The notes under the pieces: model-generated
Told to the model about the DNA's origin: nothing
What the model saw: the letters and a program-made list of their open reading frames with translations, nothing else
Database searches by the model: none
Made by a program: the position numbers and the translations under genes
In this document: one piece after another, positions 11,641 through 23,645 of the stretch
Numbering within the stretch: position 1 is the stretch's first letter
Layout: each line of letters opens with the position of its first letter
Assembly (NCBI GenBank): GCA_030522415.1
Contig: CM060108.1
Coordinates: 41,600,256-41,664,255, forward strand
Direction of reading: 5' to 3'
DNA length: 64,000 bases
DNA from: Channallabes apus
Lineage: Eukaryota > Chordata > Actinopteri > Siluriformes > Clariidae

Positions 11641-13853
11641 CAGCTAACACGCCCGACCGAGCGCTTCCGGCCTTCCCTTCATATGTACACCATGTGCCGG
11701 CCAAATATCATGTTAAAGACGGCGTGAAAATGGCACGTGACAGGTACTTTAGACCCACACCCAGACCGTCCCGACAACGCCGGCCCATCCAAGACAACGG
11801 TAAAACGTTTCGGATGAAAAGCGTCCATCCCTCAGCTGGCGCCAGACAGTCTAACAACTGGCTCAAATTGATTCTTAATCATGTTTGTATGGACCTCGAG
11901 CCCTCGGCCAGCCGGAATCGCAGAACAGCCGACCGGCACTCATTCCCTCTCTGCTACTGGATACACGCTAACGCGGTCTGGTCTGTTAGAAATGTACGGC
12001 CGGAGGGTGTGTGTTTCCCGATCGGCGATGATATCGAGGCGAATCTACAGTACGCATGCCTCGTGTTGTTGTGTAGCTGCGTGCGGGCGTAATTTATAGA
12101 CGTTTCACTCTGGATCGTTATTTAAAGCATCCAATCAAACACGTAAATACTTCTTTTATTTCATCCCCCTCTATCTTTCTACATGCATTCCTAGTTGTTT
12201 ACGCCAGAAATATTTCATCACTGTTATTTTTCGGGATGATTACACACAAAACCGCATCCTAATATATATTTATATGGATAAACGTATCTCAAGGCGAAGT
12301 GTTCAAAAAATTTAAAAAAAGATATTACAATCGTGTAATTAGCATCCGGGCTCAATCTCGACAACACATAGCTCCCGCGCAGTGGTCCGCGTCTTCTTTT
12401 AGTTGACTCACTTCATGTATACACACGTACATAGACCTAATTACACATCCGGAAGGCACGGTTATGTAAATGAGGCCGAAAATCAGGTTTCATGAGGGCC
12501 CTCATCAGTCTGTCACAGTTAGTGCGATATTGCTGCTGGTTTTAAGAGGAATGTCATTACTCATGACGGGCGGGGGGCTGTCAGTTTATCCAGGCAGTGT
12601 GGCTAAATGTCTTTAAGGGAGTCTGCTCTCTTCAGGCTGCCATTAATCACCCGTACCTGCTCCGTAGCGCTCTCCTGCAGCTTTGGAAAGCCTCCGTCTC
12701 GGAGATTTTTTTTTCTTTCTTTCTTTTTCCTCATTTGACTTTCTAACACGGTCCTAGTCGCAGCACAAGGTGTACTCACGGCATTCGGAAGGTTAGACAT
12801 ATTAGCTAAAAATGTTTTTTTTTTTTTTGGTTTTCCTTTTTCTTCAGTGTGCTTTGCCTGCAGGCTTGCATATCCGAGTAGATCGATACAGATCATTTCA
12901 GCATTAAAAGATAAAAAGCGTATTTTTCTTACAGGTGACATGATGGAAGGACTGCGGCGAACGTTGCAACATATTATTGTAATGCATCATCTTCGGAACG
13001 GCAATATATCATTCTTTTGATCTATGTGGAAATACAATGGAAGGAACATATATTGCTCTGGGGTCAACAGAATCAATTGCGCACACGGAAAAAAAAGAAT
13101 GATATATAAATATATTTAACGGCTCGTGACTGTTCGAATGTCCATAAGTTTTTTTTTTTTTCTGTTTGTTTTTTTACAATGCACCAAATAAAGCTAGCCT
13201 GCACATGGATCGCACGCAACAGCCGTTGGCATCCGTCGCCTCCAAAAAAGCGTCCATGCGCCACATCGCTGCGTCCGGAGGGTGGGGTGTCTAACCTCTA
13301 TTCTATTTGAGCTCGAAAACATTTCAACCGCCCGCACTCGCCAGTAAAGGAGGCTTGTTAACCGTGCAAACGGAGACGGCATTGGGCTGCTTCTCCCCAC
13401 AACGCTGGCTTCGACACCAGAGAGCCTGGGCCAGATTAGCTCTCATCTCTCGCCCTCGTCTGCTCTCAATTTCACAGATTCAATTCAGCGTCAGGCACGA
13501 GGGGTGCTTCTTATTACCGAGGCCATTTCCAAAAAGCCCCGCTGCAACGCAGCGTGAGAGCGTGATCTGAGCGACGAGCACAGCCGCAATAGAAGACAGG
13601 ATTCAACAGAACCGGCGAGGAAAAGAGAAAGAGAGAGAGAGAAAAAACGTATGTCGTGTAATAATTAGATCATAAAATTTGCGTTAACAGATCGTGTCTG
13701 CAACATCAATGACAGAAAATATGAGATCGCCGGTTCGCCTTTTCCTGTTTCCTCAATTCCTTTTGAACGGCATTTTTATTAAAATCTCTCTCTCATTCTG
13801 TTTCTCTCTCCTTCTCTTTTTTTTTTAATGTCTCCCTGTGTGCTGTATTTCAG
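11641..13853. other. Repeat-free block, possible conserved non-coding cluster
   Basis: High-complexity sequence with no SINE or transposon, rich in factor-site-like words: TAATTA at 12,440, ATGTAAATGA at about 12,466, ATTAATCACC at about 12,643 and a 14-bp palindrome at 12,492-12,505. Frames on both strands are short and unrecognised. Regulatory function is an inference from composition and repeat avoidance only. Confidence 0.35.
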
Positions 13854-13881
13854 GCCACACTCAGGCAACCCCAGGAGGTTG
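13854..13881 (+). other. Candidate 28-nt microexon
   Basis: A long pyrimidine tract (about 13,785-13,826) and TGCTGTATTTCAG end at 13,853. They are followed by 28 nt and then GGTAAGAT, giving a consensus 5' splice site at 13,882. The interval is too short to identify a protein. It could be a chance match. Confidence 0.2.
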
Positions 13882-14398
13882 GTAAGATCTAACAGCCATT
13901 ATTTCTTACTCAAATCTGGCACTGGTTGCACTTAATGGCTTTACGAGAAGGGACAAAACAATAAATATATATATGCACATGTGACTCAGCTCCAAACAGA
14001 CGGATTTATGATGTAATAGTAGACGCATTTCGAAAGAGTCAGCAGAAAAAAAAGTGTATTATTAACATAAAAATCCCACTTAGAAAGGGAGTGGGGGGGG
14101 GGGGGGGGTTGCCGGGTATAAGGATTGTTCCAAGGGCACTGAGTCGGCAGGCGGTTTGGGTCTACAGTACTATATTTCTGCAAGGTTAGCAGTAAAAAAA
14201 AAATAATAAAATAAAATAAAGAATAAAATAAAATGATTGGAACGTAGATTTCCAACATCGCCATTCATTCAAATAATTCTATTCATTATGCTTTTTTCAG
14301 TTTTTTTATTATTATTATTATAATATTATAATAATTATTATATACTATTATTATTTATAAAATTCGTAGAAAAATGTAATTAAATATCGACCCGTTCT
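13882..14398. other. Non-coding stretch with homopolymers
   Basis: Contains a 16-base G run (14,093-14,108), a TAAAA-rich segment (14,193-14,233) and an ATT-rich segment (14,306-14,355). No gene seen. Confidence 0.5.
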
Positions 14399-15046
14399 TA
14401 CAGTCAGAAGTTAGAAGTTATTTATTCAAGGCAGGATATTGCAGTACAAAACCCTAAAATGTGTCAAATATACACATATTTTAAAACAATCAGTTACTTA
14501 ATTTAAAATAGCAAAAGCAAAATAAAATAAATAAATAACACATATACACAGAAAAGATATCCTAATCCAGCACATTTAAATGATCTATACAGGAGTTTTA
14601 TACAATTTTAAAGCACGGGGAATAAAGGAGAATTCATGACGTTTGGTTTTACTTCTTGGTATAGAAAATATTCTGGCCAAGCTTTCCCTCTAGACTATTA
14701 CAGACGAGTTCATGGTTGAATGTGCCCAGGTCCTGTGGTTGCTAAATAAGACTGGGTCATCACTCCTGCACTGCCATGCTAGACGCTGGGTGAGATGTGC
14801 TCCTGCTGAATGACGTTTGTTCTTCAACAAAACATGGCACTGACCAAGAAGGCCAAACAGCTCCACTTTGGCATCATTTGTCCATAGGATACTATTCAAG
14901 AAGTCTTGTGCTTTGTTCAGATGCAGTTTTTCAGAAGTATCAGTCATGCTTCTACAGTATGTTATTTTTAGACAGAAAAAGCATTCTACACACCTGTCAA
15001 TCTTTCTAAACAAACTGTACTTGTTCAGTCTTCTTCTAATTATGCT
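14399..15046 (-). mobile_element. Tc1-like transposon relic
   Basis: A terminal-repeat-like start, TTACAGTCAGAAGTTAGAAG at about 14,400, resembles the Tc1 end at 4681. It is followed by decayed sequence and then a minus-strand transposase fragment reaching about 15,046, where a mariner fragment begins in the opposite orientation. Confidence 0.6.
14690..15046 (-). pseudogene. Tc1-like transposase fragment
   Basis: The minus-strand translation keeps recognisable Tc1 transposase segments in order. These are IIRRRLNKYSLF (the helix-turn-helix end), HLNKAQDFLNSILWTNDAKVELFG (around the first catalytic aspartate, usually WTDE/D, here WTND), and a frameshifted STMNSS segment that in the family follows the FAATGPG-like stretch. 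The catalytic centre is damaged and the 3' third is missing. The open frame continues upstream to 15,106, but that first part is an antisense shadow of a mariner fragment. Confidence 0.75.
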
Positions 15047-15318
15047 CGCATGGACTTTACCACATCCCGCGTCCAGTCCTGACCTCGCTCCAAGCCATTC
15101 TGACATACTGTACTTGGGACATTAAGGGAGTTCCTGGGAGGCCAGCGTTTACGTCATGAAGCAGGATGTCCAATCAGGACTCCGCTGTACTGAGAAAACC
15201 TTCGACCTTGATGGTGTCCAAGCACTAGTGAAACACTGGGATAATAAGTGCATTAGTGTAGCAGGAGATTAGATAGAGAAATAAAGTGAGTTTTTGCACA
15301 ATCAAAAGTCTGGACATT
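15047..15318 (+). pseudogene. Mariner transposase C-terminal fragment
   Basis: Plus-strand pieces match the end of mariner-type (SETMAR-like) transposases: SPDLAPS (the conserved PDLAPSD motif with its last aspartate lost), then KEFLGGQRFTS, and after frameshifts WDKCISVAGDYIEK, normally near the C terminus. Stop codons and shifts break it. The end carries GCACAATCAAAAGTC, shared with the mariner copy at 19.24 kb. Confidence 0.75.
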
Positions 15319-15600
15319 CAAGATTGTCAGCTTCGAAATGAATTATCTGAGATTATGTAATATTTGTTGCTCAAAAGCCACTCACTCACCTCTAAACCTG
15401 GTACAAAAACCTATTTTTTTATGGTTATTTAGATTAATTGACTTAGTGGTTTGCATACATCTTTATACAAACTAATTTCCAGATTTAAAATTCACACACA
15501 GTAAAACAGGTGGATGTAAACCACACAAGGAAGCACTGCCTCTACACAGCAGGTTCTCCCATAAAACTGAGTGGTGGTCGTCAAACAGCAGATCCCCAGG
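15319..15600. other. Non-coding stretch
   Basis: No gene seen. Confidence 0.4.
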
Positions 15601-15605
15601 GTGGT

Positions 15606-15606
<1 letters not shown>

Positions 15607-15656
<50 letters not shown>
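15607..15656. repeat. (CA)n microsatellite
   Basis: About 25 uninterrupted CA units. Confidence 0.98.
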
Positions 15657-15659
<3 letters not shown>

Positions 15660-16029
15660 CTGTAATACCGAGCTGCTATTCTGGGCTTCGGCTTAAAAAA
15701 GAGGGCGATGCGCAAGCCAAAGTAAGCCGTAAACTCCTGGTGGTCTCTTGACCTTCTTCCTCCCCTACAGGTACACACTTGTTGCTCTGTCCTGCTTCGT
15801 TGCTATGCATTGCAATTTGTGTCACTCTATTTATCTGGATCACATTCTTCAAACCTTAAACATGCTGCATAGAGAAGTCAGCTGCAAGAACAAATGAGGC
15901 AGGAGAACGACCCAAACGCGTATGCGAGCAATTTAAAAAATGACTAGAGTCATTTATTTTGAATCAGAAGCGTCAAATTTAATAAATGGCTCAAGTTACA
16001 AAAAAAAAAAAAAAAGAAAAAAGGAATCA
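15657..16029. other. Non-coding stretch
   Basis: No gene seen. It ends in an A-rich run (16,000-16,022) next to the SINE at 16,030. Confidence 0.4.
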
Positions 16030-16209
16030 TTCATTTTCATTCATTCATTTTCTATACCGCTTAATCCTGTGTTCAGGGTCGCGGGGGACCTGGAGCCTAT
16101 CCCAGGAGACTTCGGGCACTAGGCGGGGTACACCCTGGACAGGGTGCCAATCCATCGCAGGGCACACACACATACACACACTCACACACACATACACACA
16201 CCCAATAAT
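16030..16209 (-). mobile_element. V-SINE copy, 5'-truncated, with TSD
   Basis: Only the 3' half of the SINE is present on the minus strand, from the CATT tail to the CA-rich spacer. The 9-bp repeat AAGGAATCA flanks it at 16,021-16,029 and 16,210-16,218. The truncation therefore probably happened during reverse transcription rather than by later deletion. Confidence 0.85.
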
Positions 16210-16224
16210 AAGGAATCAGTTATG

Positions 16225-16290
16225 TATAAATTTACACTCAGGCATTTGGAGTTAGCTTTTTTATCCAGAGTGACTTAGGCATGAGATGTG
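16225..16290 (-). mobile_element. tRNA-type SINE tail fragment
   Basis: Reverse complement of the CACTCTGGATAA...AAATGCC...GTAAAT tail shared by a second SINE family here (compare 39,585 and 53,200). Confidence 0.55.
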
Positions 16291-18060
16291 AATCCGCGAA
16301 CATTGTTAGGGGCATTAGAGTGTAAAATTCTTACAGCACGATTGGCTTGTCAAAAAATATCAGCGTTAAACAGTGTAATGGTATCACAGTTTTTCTCAGT
16401 CACTTCAAAGCGTTTCTCAATTCATTCTTAATATTCGACCAAAACACAGTATTGGTCCTATATATATATATAAAAAATAAATAAATAAATAAATAAAAAA
16501 AAATATATATATATATATATTAATGTGTTACATTTAATACAGAAAATGTGTGTGGCCAAAGATGCTACATTTGAAGTTTATGCAACATTGAAGTGACCAA
16601 TCTTGCTTCCCTAAAAATTTCAAGATTGCTAACTTCAGCTGTTTGAGATGATTTTATATGTGCCTCAAAAATGGCTATTTTTCAGCGTTATACTCTCTCG
16701 CTTCAAAATATAAATGCTAAATTATTAAAATTATTAAAATTATTAAATATTAAAATGCTAAATATTCACATTTATTAATGAGTATTGATACTAAAATCGG
16801 TGTAAGCTTCTATAAGCACAAGATCGGTAAAAACTGTTGCTTAAATTGTTGTTTGTTAAAAGCTTAAAAGGTAAAAAAATTTAAATCTGTAGTCTGTAAC
16901 TATGTCAAATTCATGTTGCGATATCTTAACAGTTTTGCATTTTATAATAAACACACTTTTCAGGTTTTTTTATTTTTCATGTGAATCAGCCAGGTTTCAT
17001 CTGAACGACAGTTAAGATCAATGAAAGATTTGAATAAAAAAAAGTTACAGACACTACGGACATAAAAGGCCATGAAATTCTATTTAGCAAATGTGTTTCT
17101 TTTTATCTTATAAAAATATAAATGTGCATGCAAATTTACAAAAATAATGAAGGATGGACCAGAAGATAAGAAGCATTAAGTATTATTTTAAATGATGTTA
17201 TATGATCATGTCTGAAAATTCAGTTTTTTACCTAGGCGAGACACTTTTTAGCACCAATACCATGTTTTGACTGATTTGCAAAACTGTAAGTTCATTTTTC
17301 AAAACAGTTTGTAGAAATATCACAATCTAATAGATTACCTGCAAAAACAACCATAATTCTGTATACATAATTCAATACTGTATACGTAGTTAGTTTCTCT
17401 CCCAAAAGTAAGTATTTATGTCAGTGAACGTGTCAGTGGCTGACCTTGTGTCACTCTTTATGAACAGGCCAGTCGCTGCTATGCTCAGGCATCTTGTCAG
17501 TATAACCGTGTACCCTGGAAGTATTTTCTGATCAGAACTAAGGCTAAGAATTGTTGACAGTGATTGATAATGTGCAAAGCTGCTCTTTGTCTGCACTGCA
17601 TTTATCAACACAAAGTACAAAGTCACACATTAGTGTATCTGGAAGATTGATTGCAAGAGATTGGACAGGATTCACTTTTGTGCTTTTTACAGATTGTGCT
17701 GTAAATTTGCTGACAGATGATGTCATTCTATACAGAAAAGGAAAATGGAAGACAAGTTTTCAGCACTGTACCCACAAAGAAAAAGAAAAAAATACGGAAT
17801 GCAAACATAGGGAACGCTGCACAGACGGAACCGGTTCTCTTCCGCATCGCATGGCAGTAAGTAAAGAACATTTTAGCTAATGTCTTATCCGAGTAGACGT
17901 CTGCTGAGACGTCTTGGTATACAGTACATACATCCATGACTGTCAGGTATTTTAGAGAACCTGTTCATCATGGCGTGATCAAACGCTTTAAACGTTCCCC
18001 TCCACTGGTGAAGTCAAAATTCACCCGATACCAGCTTATCACACATTCATAAAATGTATA
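16291..18060. other. AT-rich non-coding stretch
   Basis: Contains TA and TAAA runs at 16,460-16,520. The segments at 16,370-16,450 and 17,270-17,360, with AAAACAGTTT and CAAAACACAGTATTGG words, may be a diverged DNA transposon, but I cannot classify it. The open frame at 17,551-17,880 has a plausible acceptor at 17,692 and donor at 17,853, but no protein I recognise. Confidence 0.4.
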
Positions 18061-18065
18061 AAGTA

Positions 18066-18066
18066 T

Positions 18067-18109
<43 letters not shown>

Positions 18110-18366
18110 CACATAATAATAATAATAATAATAGTAATAATAATAAAAAATAAATAAACACATAATAATAATAATAAAAATAAATAAATACATACATAAG
18201 TATAAACATAATAATAATAATTATAATAATAATAATAATAATAATTATTATTATTATTATATAAATGAGGACAAATTATTATTATTATTATTAGTAGTAG
18301 TAGTAGTAGTAGTAGTATTTTTATTATATAAATCAGGACCAATTATTATTATTATTATTATTATAT
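18066..18366. repeat. Compound trinucleotide array (ATA/TTA/TAG)n
   Basis: Blocks of (ATA)n run to 18,243, then invert to (TTA)n. They are interrupted by TAAATAAACACA segments and a (TAG)n block at about 18,292-18,316. The arrangement is partly self-complementary. Frames here encode homopolymeric Tyr, Ile or Asn and are spurious. Confidence 0.95.
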
Positions 18367-19237
18367 GAATGTGCAATGAACTGGTCTTGGGTGAATTTTG
18401 ATTTATAATAACAATAGTTTTTATTATTTTATAAATTATTTGAGTGATTATTTGAGAAATTTGAATACTAATAATCATAATCATAAATCTAATAGAAATG
18501 TCTAAAAATATGCTAGACAGATGATGACAATTGATTTACCCATTTTTCTTTTAATGACGTATACAGTAAACCTTTGATTTGTTGTTTTGGGGGTTGAGGC
18601 GATTCAACAGAGAAGCAGAGAAGAATAAAACATTTTGATTAACGGGTCATAAGCAACTTATATTGTAGCAAACAGCAGACAGTTTTACAGAATCTTTTGA
18701 ATGGAAGTACGAAAGCATTTGCCATTTGTTCAAAAGATTGAGAAATTGTTTCTAGGTTGAGCACAAATAACTGAATAATGTGACCTTTGTACATGTTGTT
18801 TTTTTTTTGAGAATTTCAGTTCAGATTTGAGAAATTAACCAAAAGCAGAATAAAACAAAACAAAAAAACTTTATCCGACCGCAAAAACAAAACATATGCC
18901 ATAAAGTGGAGCAAAAGTTATTACAAAAACCATCTGGTTGATGGAGTCTGGATTCACGAGCATTTTTTCTTAAACAGAATATGATGTTTATCTTTTTTCT
19001 TTCTTTCTTTTTTTTATGCATACCCAAGATGCCTTCAAAACTAACAATGTAAGATAGAACAGAGCTCACTCTCATGTACACAGGAGGCATAGAAAAGTTC
19101 CATGTGTATGGATCCATTCATTTAGGTCACCCTGTATAACAGAACAAAAACATGAGGATCATTTGCTCTAATTGTTCTTTTTGCTTAAAGAAACAGCAAG
19201 AAGCTGCTTAGCAAAAACTAGACAATAAGAATGGCAT
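18367..19237. other. Non-coding stretch
   Basis: AT-rich, no gene or classified repeat. Confidence 0.4.
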
Positions 19238-19690
19238 TCAAGTCAAACCAGGACTTTTGATTGTGCAGAATAGCAGAACACAATGATGTGAGTAAAAACT
19301 CCCTTTATTTCTCTATATAATCCCCTGCTACACTAATGCACTTATCCCAGTGACTTGAATGTCATCAAGGTGTTCTCAGTACGCTGTGACCATGATCAGA
19401 CTGCCTGCTTCAGGTCAGAAACGCCAGCTTCCCAGGAACTCCTTTAATAGCCAGACATGTGGAACTGGCTTGGAGTGAGGTCAGGACTGTACTGGGGATG
19501 TGGCGATAACTTCCAGTCGAGTTCCTGTATTGTTCAAGTGGTGTTGGTGAATGATTGTGTGTACATTTATAAGTCGATTTCCAAGGACCAGAGGTTCCTC
19601 CTGCTGAATGTTGAAGAGAACACCTGTAGTGGGCTCTGCGCTTCTGTAATTATCAATCAAAATATAAATAAAAATGTCCGGTTTGACTTG
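19238..19690 (-). mobile_element. Deleted mariner copy with both terminal repeats
   Basis: CAAGTCAAACCAGGAC at 19,239-19,254 pairs with the reverse complement of 19,676-19,690, differing by one gap. Inside, about 19,310-19,500 is the reverse complement of the mariner C-terminal region also seen at 15,047-15,318. The rest of the transposase gene is gone, so this is a non-autonomous deletion derivative. Confidence 0.75.
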
Positions 19691-21420
19691 TAGTTTTTAG
19701 TTGTGCTCAGCAATGCCATGTTCTCTTAGGTGCTTTATGTACTGTACAGTAATGTATACACTAAAGTTAGGAACATGTTAGAAATGGCAGCAGATGTACG
19801 AGTGTAGTGCGTTTACTTCCCCTGTTTTGAGCAAAAAAGGGCAAGGTATTATAAAACATGGTACAGTAGTAGCAACCGGGCTGAAACAAAAACACTGGAA
19901 GTCAATAATAGTTAATAGTAAGAAATGCAATTTAATAAGTATTTTGAAAAGCCAGCGGCAACCGTCCACTCACACTCCATGACCACAAGTGAACCATAAC
20001 CCTGTAGCAACCCTGAGCACAGCTATAATCAACAACCGTGTCTGTTTTAGGGAGTTTTTTGGAATGAGGTTAAAGACGAAGCCCCCCAACCAAATACAAG
20101 AGCAAAGAAAGCAAACATCAAAATCTCATAATGTGGGAATGCGAGTAACAGTTAATTATTTCCCACAGCTACTGTACGTCAATGCTTAGATGTAAAACCT
20201 TTAGCCCTCTGCCTTTTCTCTTTTTTGGGTCACTGGCTTTTTTGGGTCACTGGCTATTTGATGAAAAAGCACTGCTGTCTCCGAATGCAACGTACATGAA
20301 ACTGAGCAAATAAAAAACCACATCAAGGGGAAACAAGCATATGGTTTTTAATTGTAGTCATGCCGGAGATCTGAAAAAGCATGGGAACGCGAAAAAAAAA
20401 ACAAACACCCAGGCTTGTTTGTGGAACTGTCCACATTGATTTAAGAAGTGTTACAGCAAGCTGGTCCAAAGCCACCCACAGCAGTATGCATGATGTGGCA
20501 TGTAAAGCGCAGAGAAATCAGTAGGAGTACAGATTGCCAGCATTTGTAAAGTCATGGTGGTACGCTGATAAAGTGCCATCCTTCTGTATCCACATGGTTT
20601 CTGCTCCAGTCCTGCACGTCGCATCAAAGTTTGATGAGGCACCACAGAGCAGCAGCCTCAAATGGCCTTGCCCTTTACTCCCTATACTGGATGTTGATGG
20701 AGGACTCACATCCACGCTGTTGTGAAAAGACAACGGTACATGAAGGACCATGCTTTTAAACGAGGATCAGGGTTAGACTTTAATCAAGAATCATATCTTA
20801 CCAGTTTTCAACAGGATGTTTATCAAATGCTTTGATTCTACTGATTCGTATAAAGTAAAGAACAAACAGAAAAAACGAACAATTAAACAAAAGAATCTTG
20901 TAAAAATCAATAGATCACCAAAATCACGATATCAGACAGAAGCTATTATACATTTATCAGAAAAAGACTGAACATCGCAAACTCAGCCAAATTGCTTTTT
21001 TTTCTCTTTTATTCTTTTTTTTCCGTTAAAAACACAGAAGACTGATTAAACCTGATTCAGTAAATGTTTAAAGTCAAGTTTAAGAAGAGTTCCAGCATTC
21101 GTCACCCGCCTGCGTCACCTATGAAATGGTCCGGTCCTGCATCGTTAACTAGATAGATGAATTCAATTAGTTATTGATAAAATGTAGTAATTCATGTTTT
21201 GTATGAATTGTTCATTGTTGTTGGATGTATGTATGGATGCATGGGTAGTTAAATATTTAAAGGGATTGAACTTTGCATGGATTAATGGGGTAGATTGAGT
21301 GGTGCATAGATCTTTAAATATTTGGATCAATGGGCCGGTAATGGGTTGGATAGATTTAGGTTTAATATTTGACTGGGTGGAGGGATGGATGAGAATAAAC
21401 TTACACTTCCATAAATAACT
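19691..21420. other. Non-coding stretch
   Basis: No gene recognised. The interval at 20,450-20,750 is locally less AT-rich and open on both strands for about 75 codons, with no homology I can name. A run of A at 20,391-20,401 precedes it. Confidence 0.4.
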
Positions 21421-21598
21421 TAAATTTAAGTTCAAATGTGAATGAATGGATTGGATGGATGGATGAATGGATGGATGGATGAAGGTTATCATTGGCACTG
21501 TTTTTTTTTACGCCTCCATTAATGATTGAACTACATAAAAAATATTTGAATAGATTAATGGTTAAATGATTTGATGGATGGATGGATGGATGGATTGT
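21421..21598. repeat. Interrupted (GGAT)n tracts
   Basis: GGATGGATGGATGAATGG-type runs occur at about 21,448-21,482 and 21,573-21,596, with scattered ATGG words upstream from about 21,220. Frames rich in HPSIHPSI are antisense products of this repeat. Confidence 0.85.
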
Positions 21599-21715
21599 CA
21601 TGTAACAGGAGCTAAACAAACCCAACAGAACATATAAATAGCAATGCAGATATTAATAGGAACCGCTTCCTGGCTTCATAAATGTGTGCTAGGTTCTAAC
21701 ACTACAACGAATGAA

Positions 21716-21945
21716 CCCTAGAAGCTTCCACTGTTATAGTTGCCATCAGTGAATCGAGAAATGTTGAAACTGCCCTTGATGAAGCCTTAATGTTGCTCCC
21801 TTTGCAGTTACACGGTTATAGTTGCCATAAATGAATGTCACTGTTGATGCTGCCAGTTTTTTGGCTGCCATATTTTTAAGCTGCCATCCTTGAACCAGCA
21901 ACCATTGAAGCTACCATTCTTGAAGTTGCCACGTGTGACTCCACC
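21716..21945. repeat. Degenerate short-period repeat (GTTGCCAT / GCTGCCAT)
   Basis: Words such as AGTTGCCAT, GCTGCCATC, TTGAAGC and TTGAAG recur at irregular 20-30 bp intervals. This suggests an eroded minisatellite. Confidence 0.4.
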
Positions 21946-23379
21946 TTATGCAGTTCCTAAAGACTTGAAAAAACATGTCTAATAGCTCATGCAGCCACAC
22001 CCGTATTTCAGAGTTATGAATATAATATGATTATAACAAACAGTTTGATGATGCATACTAACAGATATGATACTGTAGTATATACTAATAGATACCATAG
22101 ACATCAAACAGTACTGTTTATGCAGCAGATTTTGACATACTGTATACACAAAGTGCTGCATACATTTAATGCACATCAATTTTGGAAATGTTTAAACATG
22201 CTCACATTTTCTTAAAACATATCAAAGCCGTGTTCTGGGTGTGTATCTAAAATTGCAGTCGGCACATCTAACCTCATTTGCTGGACTGTTCAAAAGCCTC
22301 TGCGCAGCACTCGCAAACACACAGAGCACAGACACCCTTAAGAGCTAGGGAAGAGAATCTGAGACCTCAGACGTCTAGCGTCTGGACAGAGCAAATCAGA
22401 GATATATAACAAGACGATCCCATTAAGGATTATAAACAAATTAAAACGTAACCCCTTAAACTCCAAGCAGCCATCAGCGGTCCAGACGTTCTTCAGTCTT
22501 GTAACCAGATCCTGTTTTCTAAGAAAACGGGCTGAAGATAGAAGCTGAACGGGTTAAACGTAATCCTGAAATGGACTACGAGGCTGAAGAAACATTCCAA
22601 ATTCCAGAGTAATGTATTGGGACGTAATAATGTGCTGCATTCTGTGTTTATTATGTTCACAGTGGAAGAAACGTATATATGCATAATGCATAATAAAACT
22701 AAATGAAACATATTCATATATTCATTACAGCATGGTTATGTCTTTAGATAAATATTCCATAATATGCAGGCAGAGTTAAAATTAAAACTTTCCTCTCTAT
22801 CACTGGGTTTATTTCCAGACACAGATGTACCGTGGTAAGAAAACTGACATGCTCCCAGATAATAACTCACTGTTATATCCGCTTTGATTGATAAGAATGT
22901 TTATGAGCCGAGCATAGCTGTTGAGGATGAAATGTGCTCTTCATTAAACGTGTTGAATATTCATAATACAACCTAATAGCATAATACATAATTAGGCACG
23001 TAATTAGATATTCGCTCTGCCCTACTAAAGCAGGAAGGCAATAACTGCTTATTGAGTGAAACAGAGAAAAATGACTTCTCAGTTCAATGCGATATCCGAG
23101 CAAACAAGTTGTAGCTAGATAATTAGTTAGAACGGCTGTTGGATGACGAATAGTCTGGTTATTTTTAATCCATTAAACAAAACAATGTGAGAAGAAGAAC
23201 GAATACTTCATTTTCACAACACTGCCAGATATCGGCTTCTGCCTTTAGCAATATCTCAGTTATAAATGTTATTCTTTATATATACACTACGTACGTATAT
23301 CTTTAATAGTGTCATGATACAAAATCATTACCTCAACCAGGTATGTTAATCAGGAGCATGGACTAGGATCATGAATTAC
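21946..23379. other. Non-coding stretch
   Basis: AT-rich, no gene or recognised mobile element. TATATGC and ATACTGTA words are common near 22,060-22,150. Confidence 0.4.
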
Positions 23380-23645
23380 GAGGGGCGTTCAAGTCAAACT
23401 GGGACTTGTGATGACATTTCTTGTTAATGAAGGTGCAAAAGCGATGAACTTTTACAGAAGAATTCAATCACACTACGGCGATGGGACACTTAGCTGCAGT
23501 AAAATGATTATTTTATTGAATTAAGTTGTTTATAATTAATTTAATGCTGAATGGACACAAGTTGTGAAAGCCCTCATCCTTGAAAACAAATGGATAACGT
23601 GTCGCCGAGTGGGAACTGGGAGGTGTAGTCCAGAGTAGAGAAAAT
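23380..23645 (+). mobile_element. Mariner 5' end with transposase N-terminal remnant
   Basis: Starts with GAGGGGCGTTCAAGTCAAAC, the mariner terminal repeat also at 19,239 and 55,299. It is followed by a frame beginning MNFYRRIQSHYG and, after an insertion, a segment reading VKALILENKWITCRRV. These resemble the N-terminal region of mariner transposases. The copy breaks off before the catalytic domain. Confidence 0.6.

Noticed and set aside
11694..12092. 132-codon plus-strand frame
   Set aside because: No domain, no splice or promoter context. It lies in the mixed-composition block where stop codons are simply rarer.
17693..17852. Open interval between an acceptor-like TTTTTACAG and a donor-like GTAAGTAAAG
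   Set aside because: Lysine-rich peptide without any recognisable pattern, weak pyrimidine tract. Weaker than the three exon candidates kept.
17968..18484. Polytyrosine/polyisoleucine/polyasparagine frames
   Set aside because: Products of the trinucleotide array.
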